Assembly: GCA_019752015.1 (NCBI GenBank)
Contig: JAIEMQ010000015.1
Coordinates: forward strand, 1-64,000
Source of the DNA: Cyanobacteriota bacterium
GTDB taxonomy: Bacteria; Acidobacteriota; Vicinamibacteria; Vicinamibacterales; UBA2999
Direction: 5' to 3'
DNA length: 64,000 nucleotides
The notes below the pieces were generated by a model. That model was not told the origin of the DNA, ran no database searches, and saw only the letters and a program-made list of their open reading frames with translations. This document shows, one piece after another, positions 27,720-37,054 of the stretch (positions within the stretch are counted from its first letter, which is position 1; every line of letters begins with the position of its first letter). Made by a program: the position numbers and the translations under genes.

Positions 27720-29371
27720 TCCTGCTCCAGTGCGGTCAACGACGCGGCGGCGCGCACGCGCTCGCCGGCAACCACCCGCACGGTGGTTGCGAAATTCCGA
27801 TAGCCGGGCATGGCCATCAGGATGCGATACTCGCCCGGCGCGAGCGCATCGAGCGTCAGCGGCGTCGTGCCGCTCGCCTTGCCGTTGATGGTCACGTTCG
27901 CGCCGATCGGCCGCGAGTCGACCGCGAGCGTGCCTGTGGCCACGGCCGGCTTGCCGAACGTCGCGGGCGTGCTCGGCTTCGGCGATCCGCCTGCGACCGG
28001 CTTCGGCGGAGCAGGCTGTGAGGCCGCGGCGAGTCGTACGTCGAGCGTGCGTGCGGGACGCGCCTTCGAGATCACGACGCGCCGCGTCTCGCTGACGTAT
28101 CCACGGCGCGCGATGACAACACTGCGAGTGCCTGCATCGAGATCGCGCAGTGCCAACGGCGTCTCGCCTTTCGCGACACCGTCGACCGTCACACTCGCTG
28201 CGCTCGGAGTGGATCTCACCAGCAAACGCCCAACTTTCTCCGGTGCCTTACTGGGTGCCTGAGGTGCCTGGGGTGCCTGGGGTGCCTCAGGTGCCTGGGG
28301 TGCCTCAGGTGCCTGGGGTGCCTCAGGTGCCTGGGGTGCGGGTGCAGGTGCCTTAGATGCAGGTGCCTTCGACGCCTCGGCTACCTTCGGTGCGGGTCGA
28401 TCGGCCTTCGCGGCAACTTCATCAGCGGTGCCCGCGGCAGTCGCAAATGTTTGAGAGGGCTCCGACTGCAGCGCCCTCGGCCTTGCCATATAACCGGCCG
28501 CGAAGCCGAACACGGCCCCGACGATCACCGCGAGGAACAACGCCATTGGCCCGAAGCTCGGCGTCTCCATCTTGCGCGGCGCGGGTGTTGATGCGGCCGC
28601 CGGATTCCATGCCGGCACGGCCTCAACCGCGGGCTCTGACAATTGCGGATCGATCGTGTCGAACAGTTCCTTGTCCTGAGCGAGGACCGCGTTGTCGCGG
28701 TCCGAGTCGAAGGATTCCGCGACGATCTTTACGTCGTCCACGTTTGGCGCCGGCGCGATCGCCTCTTCTTCCTGCTCCGCTTCGAAATCCTCGACGTCCG
28801 CCATCAACGGCAGCTCGGGCACGACGGCGCCGTTCATCGCGTCGCAAAATGCCGCGCATGACGCGAATCGATCGTCCGGCTTTGGCGCCAGCGCGCGCGT
28901 AAAGGCTTTCGACAACGCCGAGCGATCCACACCCGGCATCGATCGCACTTCGATCGGACGCTCGCCGTTGTGCGCGATCGGCCGGCCGAACAGCCATTCG
29001 TAGGCGATCGCGGCCAGCGCATATTGATCCGACATCGGCGTCGCACCGTGGCCTGCGATCACTTCCGGCGCCGCGTAGGCGTGCCTGCCCTGAGCGGAGT
29101 CGAAGGGGGCGCCTCTGCCGGCCACGAGCTCGGTGGCTTCGTCGGTGACAAATACTTTGCTGGGATGAAGGGCGCCGTGAACAACGCCGCCGCGGTGCGC
29201 GGCGTCGAGTCGGCCGGCCAGGGCGCGGATGCGCGGGATCAGATCGTCGATCGCCGCCGGGCCGAAGTCGCGGAGTGCGGAATCAAGGGAAACACCGCCG
29301 GATTCGGGTGAAACCCGAAAGGGACCGGTGTCATCGAAAGTTGAGTCGAACAGTGCCCCGTCTTCGTTCAA
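27716..29371 (-). CDS. membrane pseudokinase with Pro/Ala-rich linker and two PEGA domains
   Basis: A 551-residue protein. Residues about 30-190 are the C-lobe of a Ser/Thr kinase: [11 protein letters not shown] replaces HRDLKPxN, so the catalytic Asp is missing; AYAAPEV matches [18 protein letters not shown] matches the DxxSLG helix. No glycine loop or VAIK lysine is seen, so it is probably inactive. A membrane helix follows ([21 protein letters not shown], about 275-295), then a repetitive PQAPEA linker and two PEGA domains ([17 protein letters not shown] and [17 protein letters not shown]). The start is TTG at 29371. It is co-translated with carA. Confidence 0.75.
   Translation of the reverse strand: MNEDGALFDSTFDDTGPFRVSPESGGVSLDSALRDFGPAAIDDLIPRIRALAGRLDAAHRGGVVHGALHPSKVFVTDEATELVAGRGAPFDSAQGRHAYAAPEVIAGHGATPMSDQYALAAIAYEWLFGRPIAHNGERPIEVRSMPGVDRSALSKAFTRALAPKPDDRFASCAAFCDAMNGAVVPELPLMADVEDFEAEQEEEAIAPAPNVDDVKIVAESFDSDRDNAVLAQDKELFDTIDPQLSEPAVEAVPAWNPAAASTPAPRKMETPSFGPMALFLAVIVGAVFGFAAGYMARPRALQSEPSQTFATAAGTADEVAAKADRPAPKVAEASKAPASKAPAPAPQAPEAPQAPEAPQAPEAPQAPQAPQAPSKAPEKVGRLLVRSTPSAASVTVDGVAKGETPLALRDLDAGTRSVVIARRGYVSETRRVVISKARPARTLDVRLAAASQPAPPKPVAGGSPKPSTPATFGKPAVATGTLAVDSRPIGANVTINGKASGTTPLTLDALAPGEYRILMAMPGYRNFATTVRVVAGERVRAAASLTALEQE
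28260..28335 (-). repeat. coding tandem repeat (PQAPEA linker)
   Basis: An 18-base unit reading GGTGCCTGGGGTGCCTCA repeats about four times with minor change, encoding PQAPEA units in the linker between the membrane helix and the PEGA domains. It is likely to vary in copy number between strains. Confidence 0.8.
29088..29107. repeat. CCCTGAGCGGAGTCGAAGGG repeat inserted in frame
   Basis: This word, with CCCT/AGGG arms, lies inside the pseudokinase gene and encodes PFDSAQGR just before AYAAPEV. Relatives sit in noncoding DNA at 57926-57952 and at the start of the acyltransferase gene (59572-59609). Confidence 0.65.
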
Positions 29372-29383
29372 TTTCGACTCTCA

Positions 29384-31087
29384 ATGATATCACCGATGGT
29401 TGACAGCTTGAGTGAGCGTTTGAGACAGTACGTCCCGGTGCCTGCCGACGTCTCAACCGCCGCCGCCTCTTCTCTGGCGGTAGACATCCGAACATTCCCG
29501 TGGATCCGCCGCCTGGCGTCGGATTACGCGTTCGCATTCGCGAACGTCGCGCCATTTTTTGCCGGCGATCCGGCGACGCCCGCGGCGTGGGCCGATACCA
29601 TCAAGCGCTCGCAGGGCTTCCAGCGGCAGCCGGCGGAGATCGCGAAGGTGATCGCGGCGCAGCAGGCGCAGCGCAACGCGCCTCCTGCCGCGCGCGAAGC
29701 CGGCGCGCGCCTCGCCGATCCGGCCACACGCGTGGTCATCACCGGCCAGCAAGCCGGACTGTTCGGCGGACCGCTCTTCACGCTGCTGAAGGCGATCACC
29801 ACGATGAAGCTCGCCGCGCACGTGTCGCGCGAGCACCGCGTACCGGTCGTGCCGGTGTTCTGGATCGACGCCGAGGATCACGACTGGCCCGAAGTGAGCG
29901 GATGTACGGTGCTCGACAGCGAGTTCGCGCCCACGACCGTGCGGCTTGCGGACTTGCCGGGCGCCGGCACCCAGCCGATTGCCCGGCTCTCGCTGAACGA
30001 GGACATCCACGCCGCGCTCGATCAACTCAACACCGCACTTCCCGATACGGAATTCAAAGCCGAACTGCTGACAGCGCTGCGCGAGGCGTATACGCCGGGC
30101 CGCAGCATGGCCGCCGCGTTCGGCGTGTGGATGGAGCACGTGCTCGGCCCGCACGGTCTGGTCGTGTACGACTCGTCGGATCCCACGACGAAGGCGCTCG
30201 CGCGCGACGTGTTCGTGAAGGAAGTCAGTCAGCCCGGCGAGACCGCGCGCATTGCGGCCAAGGCGGGTGATGCGCTCGTCGCCAAAGGTTATCACGCGCA
30301 GGCCCAGCTTGCCGACGGTACCGTGTCGCTGTTCCACCTCAACTCGGGCCGCGAGGCGATTCGCATCGACGGCAATACCGCGACGATTGGCGAGCATTCC
30401 ATGACGGTCGCGCAACTCGCCGAGGAAGCGCGCCGGCACCCCGAGCACTTCAGCCCGAACGTGCTGCTGCGCCCGCTCGTGCAGGACACGGTCTTTCCGA
30501 CGATCTGTTACGTCGCGGGTCCCAACGAGCTCGCGTATCTCGGCCAGTTGAAAGGCGTCTACGCGCACTTCGGCGTGCCGATGCCGCTGTTCTATCAGCG
30601 CGGCACCGCCACGCTCGCCGAATCGGCGACGCTGCGCTTCCTCAGCAAATACGATCTGCCGATCACGGCGCTGCGGGCGCAGGATGAATCCGCGCTCAAC
30701 CAGCTGCTCGAAAGCCAGCTGCCGCCAACCGTTGAACAGTCGCTGGCGTCTTTATCGTCGCTGGTCGATGAGCGCATGGCCGCGGTCGCGGCGGCAGTGC
30801 CGCAGATCGATCCGACGCTCGAGGGCGCGGTGAAATCGACACTCGGCAAGATGCAGCACGAAGTACAAACGCTGCATAACAAGGTCATCCAGGCGGCGAA
30901 GCGTCGCGACGAAACGCTCCGCCGCCAGTTCCAGCGCGCGCAGGCCCTCACCTTCCCTCAGGGCCACCCGCAGGAACGCGAAGTCGGCTTCGTGTGGTTC
31001 GTGAACCGCTACGGGCCGGCGCTGGTGGATCGCCTGATGGAGGAGTTGCCGCTCCCCATGGGCTACCACTGGGTGCTGACGATTTAG
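29384..31087 (+). CDS. bshC: bacillithiol biosynthesis cysteine-adding enzyme
   Basis: A 567-residue BshC, which adds cysteine to glucosaminyl-malate in the last step of bacillithiol synthesis. Hallmarks are VITGQQAGLFGGPLFTLLKAITTMKLA (about 118-144), VPVFWIDAEDHDWPEV, the FSPNVLLRPLVQDTVFPTICYVAGPNELAYLGQLKGVY block and a C-terminal coiled coil (GAVKSTLGKMQHEVQTLHNKVIQAAKRR). An ATG four codons downstream (29396) is an alternative start. bshA and bshB are not in this window. It is divergent from the pseudokinase gene. Confidence 0.95.
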   Translation: MISPMVDSLSERLRQYVPVPADVSTAAASSLAVDIRTFPWIRRLASDYAFAFANVAPFFAGDPATPAAWADTIKRSQGFQRQPAEIAKVIAAQQAQRNAPPAAREAGARLADPATRVVITGQQAGLFGGPLFTLLKAITTMKLAAHVSREHRVPVVPVFWIDAEDHDWPEVSGCTVLDSEFAPTTVRLADLPGAGTQPIARLSLNEDIHAALDQLNTALPDTEFKAELLTALREAYTPGRSMAAAFGVWMEHVLGPHGLVVYDSSDPTTKALARDVFVKEVSQPGETARIAAKAGDALVAKGYHAQAQLADGTVSLFHLNSGREAIRIDGNTATIGEHSMTVAQLAEEARRHPEHFSPNVLLRPLVQDTVFPTICYVAGPNELAYLGQLKGVYAHFGVPMPLFYQRGTATLAESATLRFLSKYDLPITALRAQDESALNQLLESQLPPTVEQSLASLSSLVDERMAAVAAAVPQIDPTLEGAVKSTLGKMQHEVQTLHNKVIQAAKRRDETLRRQFQRAQALTFPQGHPQEREVGFVWFVNRYGPALVDRLMEELPLPMGYHWVLTI

Positions 31088-31120
31088 AGTTAAAAGTTAA
31101 AAATTAAAAATTACAAATAG
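31088..31120. repeat. AT-rich AGTTAAAA word array
   Basis: The gap between bshC and the penicillin-binding protein is a run of AGTTAAAA/AATTAAAA words, strikingly AT-rich in this GC-rich DNA. It may supply the promoter of the next gene; no separate ribosome site is present. Confidence 0.6.
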
Positions 31121-31121
31121 A

Positions 31122-33515
31122 GTGCGCAAGAAGAAGAACGGCCGCGGCTGGCGGGTTCGTCTGCCCCGGCTTCGCTGGCCCGCGCTGCTGGTGCCCTACA
31201 AGCGCCACATCCTGATCGGCCTGGGCGTGACGGGGATCGTCATGCTCGGCGCCGTCATCTATTTGTACGTGTCGTACGGTCGCATCATCGACGCGCGGCT
31301 GCACGGTGAGCGCGCCCGCGCGGTGCCGCGCATCTTCGCGCGGCCGTTGACCTTGCAGACCGGGCAGAACATGAGCCAGCGTGAGCTCATCGCGCGGCTC
31401 AACGACGTCGGCTACGCGCAACGCTCGCGCGTCGAGCGCGCCGGCGACTTCGCGATCGACCGCAGCAGCGTGGTCCTGCTGTCGCGCAGCGGTGAACAGG
31501 CCGGGAAGATCGTCACCGTGTCCTTCCCCGAGGCGCCGGCGCCGAAGAAAAAGTCGGCGAAGCCGCCGCCGCTGCCGCCGCAGCGCATCGTCAAGATCCA
31601 GTCGCAATCGAAAACGCTCGAGCGCGTGACGCTCGACGCGCCGCTGCTGACGGCGATGATGACCGGCTCGCGCGAGAAGCGCCGCCGCGTGGCCCTCGAG
31701 ACCATTCCGCCGCGCATGCAGGAGGCGGTGCTGGCGATCGAGGATCGCCGCTTCTACTACCACCCCGGCGTCGATCCGATCCGGATGGTCGGCGCGATGT
31801 TCACGAACATGTTCGGCAACCGCCCGTACCTGGTCGGCGGCAGCACCATCACGCAGCAGCTCGCGCGCAACTTCTTCCTGACCGAGCAGATGCAGATCGA
31901 GCAGCAGACGCGTCAGCGCTCGTACGGCCGGAAGATTCTCGAGCAGTTCATGTCGGTCATCCTCGAGACCAAGGCCACCAAGGACGAGATCCTCGAGCTG
32001 TATTTGAACGACGTCTATCTCGGCAATCGCGGCTCCTTCGCGCTGCACGGCGTTGCCGAAGCCGCGAAAATCTATTTCGCCAAGGACGTCAGGAACCTGA
32101 CGCTGTCGGAAGCGGCGCTGATCGCCGGCATCATCCAGTCGCCGTTCAACCACTCGCCGTTCAACAATCCCGACAAGGCCCGCGATCGCCGCAACGTCGT
32201 GCTGCGCGCAATGGTCGATGCCGGCTACATCACCGCCGATGCCGCCGAGCGCGCGCAGCAGGAACCGATCGCGGTCGTCGCGCGCGCGGTAGACAACGAG
32301 GCGCCCTACTTCGTCGACTACGTGGGCGACGCTCTGGACACCGCGTTCCCGGGCGCCGTGTCCAGACCGGGCGTGCTCGACATCTACACCACGCTCGACC
32401 TCAACCTGCAGCGCTACGCGCAGGAGGCGGTCAACACCGGCATTGCCAACGTCGACACGATCCTGTCGCGCCGCAAGCGCGGCCCCAAGCGTGTGGCGCA
32501 AGCGGCGCTCGTCGCCGTCGATCCCCGGACCGGCGAGATCCTCGCCTACATTGGCGGCCGGTCTTACAACCAGTCGCAATTCAATCGCGCCGCGTCGGCG
32601 CGGCGCCAGGTCGGATCGACCTTCAAGCCGTTCGTGTATCTCGCCGCGTTTGAAAAGGCGGCGGACGAAGGCAGCAGCGACATCACGCCCGCGACGATCG
32701 TCTACGACGAGCCGACCACCTGGAGCTACGACAACCAGGAGTGGACGCCGAAGAATTACGACGGCGAATACGACGGCGCCATCACGCTGCGGCGCGCGCT
32801 CGCAATGTCGCGGAACGTCGCCGCGGTCAAGGTTGCCGAGCAGACCGGCTACGATCGCGTCGTGGCGCTGTGGAAGAAAGCGAAACTCGGCATCAGCGAT
32901 CAGGTGAAGCCGTATCCATCCGTCGCCCTCGGCGTCGTCGAGCTGACGCCGCTCGAAGTTGCCGAGGCGTATACCGCGTTCCCGAATCACGGCACATTGA
33001 AAAAGCTGCGTTCGATCATCAACGTGACGACCGGCGAAGACGTCGCCAAGCCAAAGGTTGAAGCCGGCCCGTCGATTGCGCGGCCATCGACGGCATTTCT
33101 CGTCACGCACATGATGCGCAGCGTGCTGAACGAAGGTACCGGCGCGTCGGCGCGCGCGAACGGTTTCGCCGCCGATGCGGCCGGCAAGTCAGGGACGACC
33201 AACGATCTTCGCGATGCGTGGTTCGTCGGCTTCACTCCGGAGCTGCTGACCGTGGTGTGGGTCGGGCTCGACGACAATCAACCGCTCGGCCTGAGCGGCG
33301 CGCAGGCGGCGCTGCCGATCTGGACGTCGTTCATGAAGAACGCGCTGCAGGGCCGCACCGGATCGACGTTCGAGGCGCCGGAAGGCGTCAGCCTTGTGGA
33401 GATCGATCGCGATACCGGCAAGCTGGCAACACCAATTTGCCCGCGACTGACCACCGAAGCGTTCCTCCCCGGCACGGAGCCAGTCGCCCAATGCGAGCTT
33501 CATAAAGTCCAGTAG
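31122..33515 (+). CDS. class A penicillin-binding protein (PBP1B-like)
   Basis: A 797-residue bifunctional peptidoglycan synthase. A basic cytoplasmic start precedes a membrane helix (residues 30-50). A UB2H-like domain follows (IFARPLTLQTGQNMSQRELIARLNDVGY), pointing to PBP1B rather than PBP1A. The transglycosylase domain has Glu207 in AVLAIEDRRFYYHPGVD and GGSTITQQLARNFFL. The transpeptidase domain has nucleophile Ser499 (GSTFK), SRN at 563-565 and KSGT at 689-692. The start is GTG at 31122. Confidence 0.95.
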   Translation: MRKKKNGRGWRVRLPRLRWPALLVPYKRHILIGLGVTGIVMLGAVIYLYVSYGRIIDARLHGERARAVPRIFARPLTLQTGQNMSQRELIARLNDVGYAQRSRVERAGDFAIDRSSVVLLSRSGEQAGKIVTVSFPEAPAPKKKSAKPPPLPPQRIVKIQSQSKTLERVTLDAPLLTAMMTGSREKRRRVALETIPPRMQEAVLAIEDRRFYYHPGVDPIRMVGAMFTNMFGNRPYLVGGSTITQQLARNFFLTEQMQIEQQTRQRSYGRKILEQFMSVILETKATKDEILELYLNDVYLGNRGSFALHGVAEAAKIYFAKDVRNLTLSEAALIAGIIQSPFNHSPFNNPDKARDRRNVVLRAMVDAGYITADAAERAQQEPIAVVARAVDNEAPYFVDYVGDALDTAFPGAVSRPGVLDIYTTLDLNLQRYAQEAVNTGIANVDTILSRRKRGPKRVAQAALVAVDPRTGEILAYIGGRSYNQSQFNRAASARRQVGSTFKPFVYLAAFEKAADEGSSDITPATIVYDEPTTWSYDNQEWTPKNYDGEYDGAITLRRALAMSRNVAAVKVAEQTGYDRVVALWKKAKLGISDQVKPYPSVALGVVELTPLEVAEAYTAFPNHGTLKKLRSIINVTTGEDVAKPKVEAGPSIARPSTAFLVTHMMRSVLNEGTGASARANGFAADAAGKSGTTNDLRDAWFVGFTPELLTVVWVGLDDNQPLGLSGAQAALPIWTSFMKNALQGRTGSTFEAPEGVSLVEIDRDTGKLATPICPRLTTEAFLPGTEPVAQCELHKVQ

Positions 33516-33518
33516 AAT
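33513..33518 (+). promoter_or_regulatory. -10-like box before the XdhC-family gene
   Basis: TAGAAT lies seven bases before the GTG start at 33526, with only a weak AAGG between, which fits a leaderless or nearly leaderless transcript. Confidence 0.4.
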
Positions 33519-33525
33519 CAAGGTA

Positions 33526-34362
33526 GTGAATCACGAAGTCTTTGCGGCGCTCGGTGAAGCGTTGTCGCGCGGAGAAGAAGCCGCGCTCGTGACGATCGTC
33601 TCGTCGAACGGCTCCACGCCGCAGCGCGTCGGCGCGAAGATGCTCGTCTTCGGCGACGGCCGCATGGTCGGCACCGTCGGCGGCGGCTGTTACGAGCACG
33701 ACGCGATCGGCAAGGCCAAGCAGGTGCTGCAGACGCGCAAGGCGACGACGGTCAAGTACGACCTCAACGACGATTTCGCGGAAGAGACCGGGCTGGTGTG
33801 CGGCGGGCAGATGGAAGTGTTCATCGAGCCGATCGAAGCATCACCGTCGGTCTACATCTTCGGCGCCGGACACGTCGGCTACTACCTCGCGAAGGTCGCG
33901 CATGAAGCCGGGTTCGGCGTGCACGTGATTGACGATCGCGCCGCGTTCGCCAATACCGAGCGATTCCCTTTCGCTGCATCCGTGGTTGTCGACGACATTC
34001 CCCAGTGGCTCGCGCAAACGCAGATCCCGTCGACGGCGTACGCCGTGATCGTCACGCGCGGCCACCGCAACGATCTGGATGCGCTGCGCGCGCTGGCGCC
34101 CCGTGAGCTCCGTTACATCGGTCTGATCGGCAGCCGCGCCAAGGTGGCGCGCCTTTACGAACAGCTGCTGGCGGAATCGAACGTCGATCCGGCGCTGCTC
34201 GAGCGCATCCACGCGCCGATCGGCCTCGATCTCGGCGCGGTCACGCCGCAGGAGATCGCGGTCAGCATTGCCGCCGAGCTGATCGCCGTCCGGCGCGGCA
34301 AGGCCGAGGCGCTCAAGGCGGCCTCGCTGCGATGGTTCCCCAAGCTCAAAGTGCCTCAATAA
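33526..34362 (+). CDS. XdhC/CoxI family protein
   Basis: A 278-residue XdhC-like protein. The N-terminal XdhC domain contains VSSNGSTPQRVGAKMLVFGDGRMVGTVGGGCYE and CGGQMEVFIEPI. The C-terminal Rossmann domain contains VYIFGAGHVGYYLAKVAHEAGF, VIVTRGHRNDLDALR and IGLIGSRAKVARL. Members assist insertion of sulfurated molybdenum cofactor into xanthine dehydrogenase-type enzymes. No molybdenum hydroxylase gene is in the window. The next gene, a purine-type amidohydrolase, overlaps its end, so a role in purine turnover is reasonable inference. Confidence 0.9.
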   Translation: MNHEVFAALGEALSRGEEAALVTIVSSNGSTPQRVGAKMLVFGDGRMVGTVGGGCYEHDAIGKAKQVLQTRKATTVKYDLNDDFAEETGLVCGGQMEVFIEPIEASPSVYIFGAGHVGYYLAKVAHEAGFGVHVIDDRAAFANTERFPFAASVVVDDIPQWLAQTQIPSTAYAVIVTRGHRNDLDALRALAPRELRYIGLIGSRAKVARLYEQLLAESNVDPALLERIHAPIGLDLGAVTPQEIAVSIAAELIAVRRGKAEALKAASLRWFPKLKVPQ

Positions 34363-35657
34363 TCGTCCGCAACGCCACGATCCTCACCATGAACGACGCC
34401 TTCGACGTGATCGAAGGCGATGTGGTGATTCGCGACGGTCGGATTGCATCGATCGGTCCGGCCGGCGATACGACCGCGGATCGCGTCATCAACGGACGCG
34501 GATCGTGTTTACTTCCGGGCTTCATCCAGACGCACATTCACCTTTGTCAGACGCTGTTCCGCGGCTACGCCGACGATCTCGCGTTGCTGGACTGGTTGAA
34601 GACGCGCGTCTGGCCGATGGAAGCGGCGCACACGCCGCAGTCGCTGGCGGCGGCCGCGAAACAAGCGGCCGCGGAGCTCCTCCAGTCGGGGACCACGACC
34701 GTGCTGACCATGGAGACGGTGCACGACACCGACGCGGTCTTCGAAGCGCTCGAGCCAATGGGACTCCGCGCCGTCGTCGGCAAATGCATGATGGACGCGG
34801 ATGCAGCGGTGCCGGCGCGATTGATGGAACAGACCGCGCAGTCCATCGACGAGAGCGTGGCAATCGCCAGGCGCTGGCACGGGCGCGCCAACGGCCGGCT
34901 GCGCGCGGCGTTTGCGCCGCGCTTCGCGGTGTCGTGTTCGCGCGAGCTTCTCGAAGCCGTCGCGAAGCTGGCCGTCGAGCACGACCTCGTGATTCACACG
35001 CATGCGTCCGAAAACCGCGACGAGATTGCGCTGATCAAGTCGCGCACCGGGCGGAAGAACATCGACTACCTCGCCGACACCGGGCTGACGTCGAAATACC
35101 TGTGTCTCGCCCACTGCGTCTGGGTTGATGAGGCCGAACAGGCATTGATGGCCGAACGCGATGTCAAAGTGCTGCATTGCCCCGGATCGAACCTGAAACT
35201 CGGCTCGGGTCTCGCGCCGGTGGTGGAGATGCGCGCCAAAGGCATCTCGGTGTCGCTCGGCGCCGATGGCGCCGCCTGCAACAACCACCTCGACATGTTC
35301 GAAGAAATGCGCCTGGCTGCCGTGCTTCAAGCGGTTCGCCACAAACCGGGCGCGCTGACCGCGCGCGATGCGGTGTGGATGGCGACGCGCGAAGGCGCGC
35401 GCGCGCTGGGTCTCGAACACGAGATCGGCAGCATCGAGGTCGGCAAGCGCGCCGACATGATCCTGGTGGACGCCCATGGCCCCGATCCGTATTCGTCGAT
35501 TGTTTACGCGAGCCGCGGGACGAACGTCCGGACGACCATTGTCGACGGCGAGATCCTGATCGACAACTTCCGCCCAACCCGCTGGGATTTCAACGAGATC
35601 GCGGCATCGGCCCGCTCCGAAGCCAAGGCGCTGGCCTCCCGGGCAAACATTTTCTAG
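34332..35657 (+). CDS. amidohydrolase of the 5'-deoxyadenosine/SAH deaminase group
   Basis: A 441-residue metal-dependent deaminase. Metal ligands are visible in PGFIQTHIHLCQTLFRG (HxH), VIHTHASENRDEI, LCLAHCVWV and SLGADGAACNN (Asp). DDLALLDWLKTRVWPMEA is typical of the adenosine/SAH/5'-methylthioadenosine deaminase (MtaD-like) group. Guanine deaminase or another purine deaminase is an alternative given the XdhC neighbour. The frame overlaps the previous gene by 31 bases; a start a few codons later is possible. Confidence 0.85.
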   Translation: MVPQAQSASIIVRNATILTMNDAFDVIEGDVVIRDGRIASIGPAGDTTADRVINGRGSCLLPGFIQTHIHLCQTLFRGYADDLALLDWLKTRVWPMEAAHTPQSLAAAAKQAAAELLQSGTTTVLTMETVHDTDAVFEALEPMGLRAVVGKCMMDADAAVPARLMEQTAQSIDESVAIARRWHGRANGRLRAAFAPRFAVSCSRELLEAVAKLAVEHDLVIHTHASENRDEIALIKSRTGRKNIDYLADTGLTSKYLCLAHCVWVDEAEQALMAERDVKVLHCPGSNLKLGSGLAPVVEMRAKGISVSLGADGAACNNHLDMFEEMRLAAVLQAVRHKPGALTARDAVWMATREGARALGLEHEIGSIEVGKRADMILVDAHGPDPYSSIVYASRGTNVRTTIVDGEILIDNFRPTRWDFNEIAASARSEAKALASRANIF

Positions 35658-35716
35658 GTCCGGCTAAAGCCGGACCCTCACAGGGCTTCCGGTGGGGGTC
35701 CGCCTTCAGGCGGACC
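35657..35716. repeat. pair of perfect hairpins, CTAAAG copy 2 plus CTTCAG relative
   Basis: GGTCCGGCTAAAGCCGGACC at 35657-35676, with the same trailing ctcacagg as the copy at 14318, begins at the amidohydrolase stop. A second hairpin, GGTCCGCCTTCAGGCGGACC, lies at 35697-35716. Together they form a double-hairpin spacer before a decayed permease gene and could act as a transcription terminator or REP-like element. Confidence 0.8.
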
Positions 35717-35729
35717 AGGGCGAGCAAAC

Positions 35730-37013
35730 TTTTTCACGCGTGTCATCACGGCGACGACGGCCAACCCGGAACGCAATCGGCTCGCCTTCCCGTGGAGTGA
35801 GCTGAACTTCCTCGATCATCGCGACCGCAAGGTCGGCCTGTCGTCTCTCGGCGCGTTCATCGACACCAGCGCGACGATCGGCGGCGAGGTGCCGCAGCAG
35901 GTGGTTGGCGCATGGGTCTCCGAGGACATGTTCGACGTGCTTGGCGTCTATCCCGCGCGCGGCCGGAAATTCGAAGCGGCCGGCATGCAGCCCGGCGCGG
36001 CGCCGACAATCATTCTGAATCACGACTTCGCGGCGATGCGCTTTCCCGGCAGCGACGCCGTGGGGCAATCGCTGATCATCGACGGCCGGCCGACCACGGT
36101 GATCGGCGTGCTGCCGCAGCGATTCGAGTTTCCCGCCGGCGACGGTCAATTCCGGCAGCCGCTGATCGTCGATCGCGCCACATCCAATCGCGCGCAGACC
36201 TATTTACGCGTCATGGGCCGGCTCGCCGACGGCGCCACGATCGCCGATGTGAGCCGGGTGCTGGGCTTTGCCGCGATCGCGATTCTCCTGCTGGCGTGCA
36301 CCAACGTCGCGGGCCTGCTGGTGGTTCGAACCGCGGGGCGCGCGACGAACTGGCGGTGCGGACCGCGCTGGGCGCCAGCGCGTCGAGATTGTCACGCCAG
36401 CTGCTCATCGAACATCTGTTGCTGGCGCTGGCCGCGGCGCTGGTCGCCGTATTCATCGCCACCGGGCTGCTGCGATGCCTCGGCCTGTCCGTAGTGGCGC
36501 CAGTTGAGGCAAGCCCTCGACCAGCAGACTGCTCGACGTCAGCAATCTCGTCGCGGGTCCGCAGATCGCGCGAGCCACGATGACCGGCGCGACGTCGTTC
36601 TTTCTGCTGGGGCTCACGATCGTTATTGCCGTGGCGTCGGGGTGGATGGTGTCGCGGCGGGCGACCAGATCGGCGGCCGCCACCACGAGCCAGCGGTCGC
36701 ACTCGGCATCGCGCGCGCTGGTTCGGCTCCGGCAGGCGCTGGTCAGCATTGAAGTCGGCGCCGCCGTGGTGCTGTTGCTCGCCGCCGGCCTCTTGCTGCA
36801 GAGCGCGGCACGTCTGCTCGCGCTCGACCCAGGGTTTCGCGCCGACAACGTGATCACATTTCAGATCACCTTGCCGATGAGCCGCTACATGGAGCCGGTG
36901 CCGCGCGTGCGCTTCTCGGAAGCCCTGGCTGCTGAGCTCAAGCGATTGCCAGGTGTGGAGGTCGCGGCGTCGGCAGCCTACCAGCCGATGGGCACCACGC
37001 GCGACCCGCGTGA
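35730..37013 (+). pseudogene. decayed MacB/FtsX (ADOP-type) permease
   Basis: Fragments of one permease appear in three frames. 35730-36340 reads RVITATTANPERNRLAFPWSELNFLDHRDR, the MacB periplasmic core (FDVLGVYPARGRKFE, IGVLPQRFEFP) and then jumps to VLGFAAIAILLLACTNVAGLLVVR, skipping much of the periplasmic domain. A shifted frame continues DELAVRTALGASASRLSRQLLIEHLLLALAAALVAVFIATGLL. From 36580 the second half reads LVRLRQALVSIEVGAAVVLLLAAGLLLQSAARLLALDPGF and ends before CIRCE. No start codon or intact C-terminus is present. These permeases are abundant in Acidobacteriota. Confidence 0.85.
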
Positions 37014-37048
37014 TACACTTGTTAGCAGTCGTCTTCACCGACTGCTAA
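37014..37048 (+). promoter_or_regulatory. hrcA promoter with CIRCE operator
   Basis: TTAGCAGTC (37022-37030), nine bases, then GACTGCTAA (37040-37048) is a perfect inverted repeat differing from the consensus CIRCE (TTAGCACTC-N9-GAGTGCTAA) by one symmetrical change. A TACACT box at 37014-37019 lies just upstream, so the operator would cover the transcription start. HrcA binding here would autoregulate the operon. Confidence 0.93.
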
Positions 37049-37054
37049 CACATC

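Noticed and set aside
28260-28335. Possible CRISPR or minisatellite in noncoding DNA
   Set aside because: The repeat is in frame within a gene and encodes a Pro/Ala linker.
31104-33110. 668-codon open frame antisense to the penicillin-binding protein gene
   Set aside because: Long antisense frames are expected in GC-rich coding DNA; its product is Arg/Asp/His-rich without domains, while the plus strand encodes a complete PBP.
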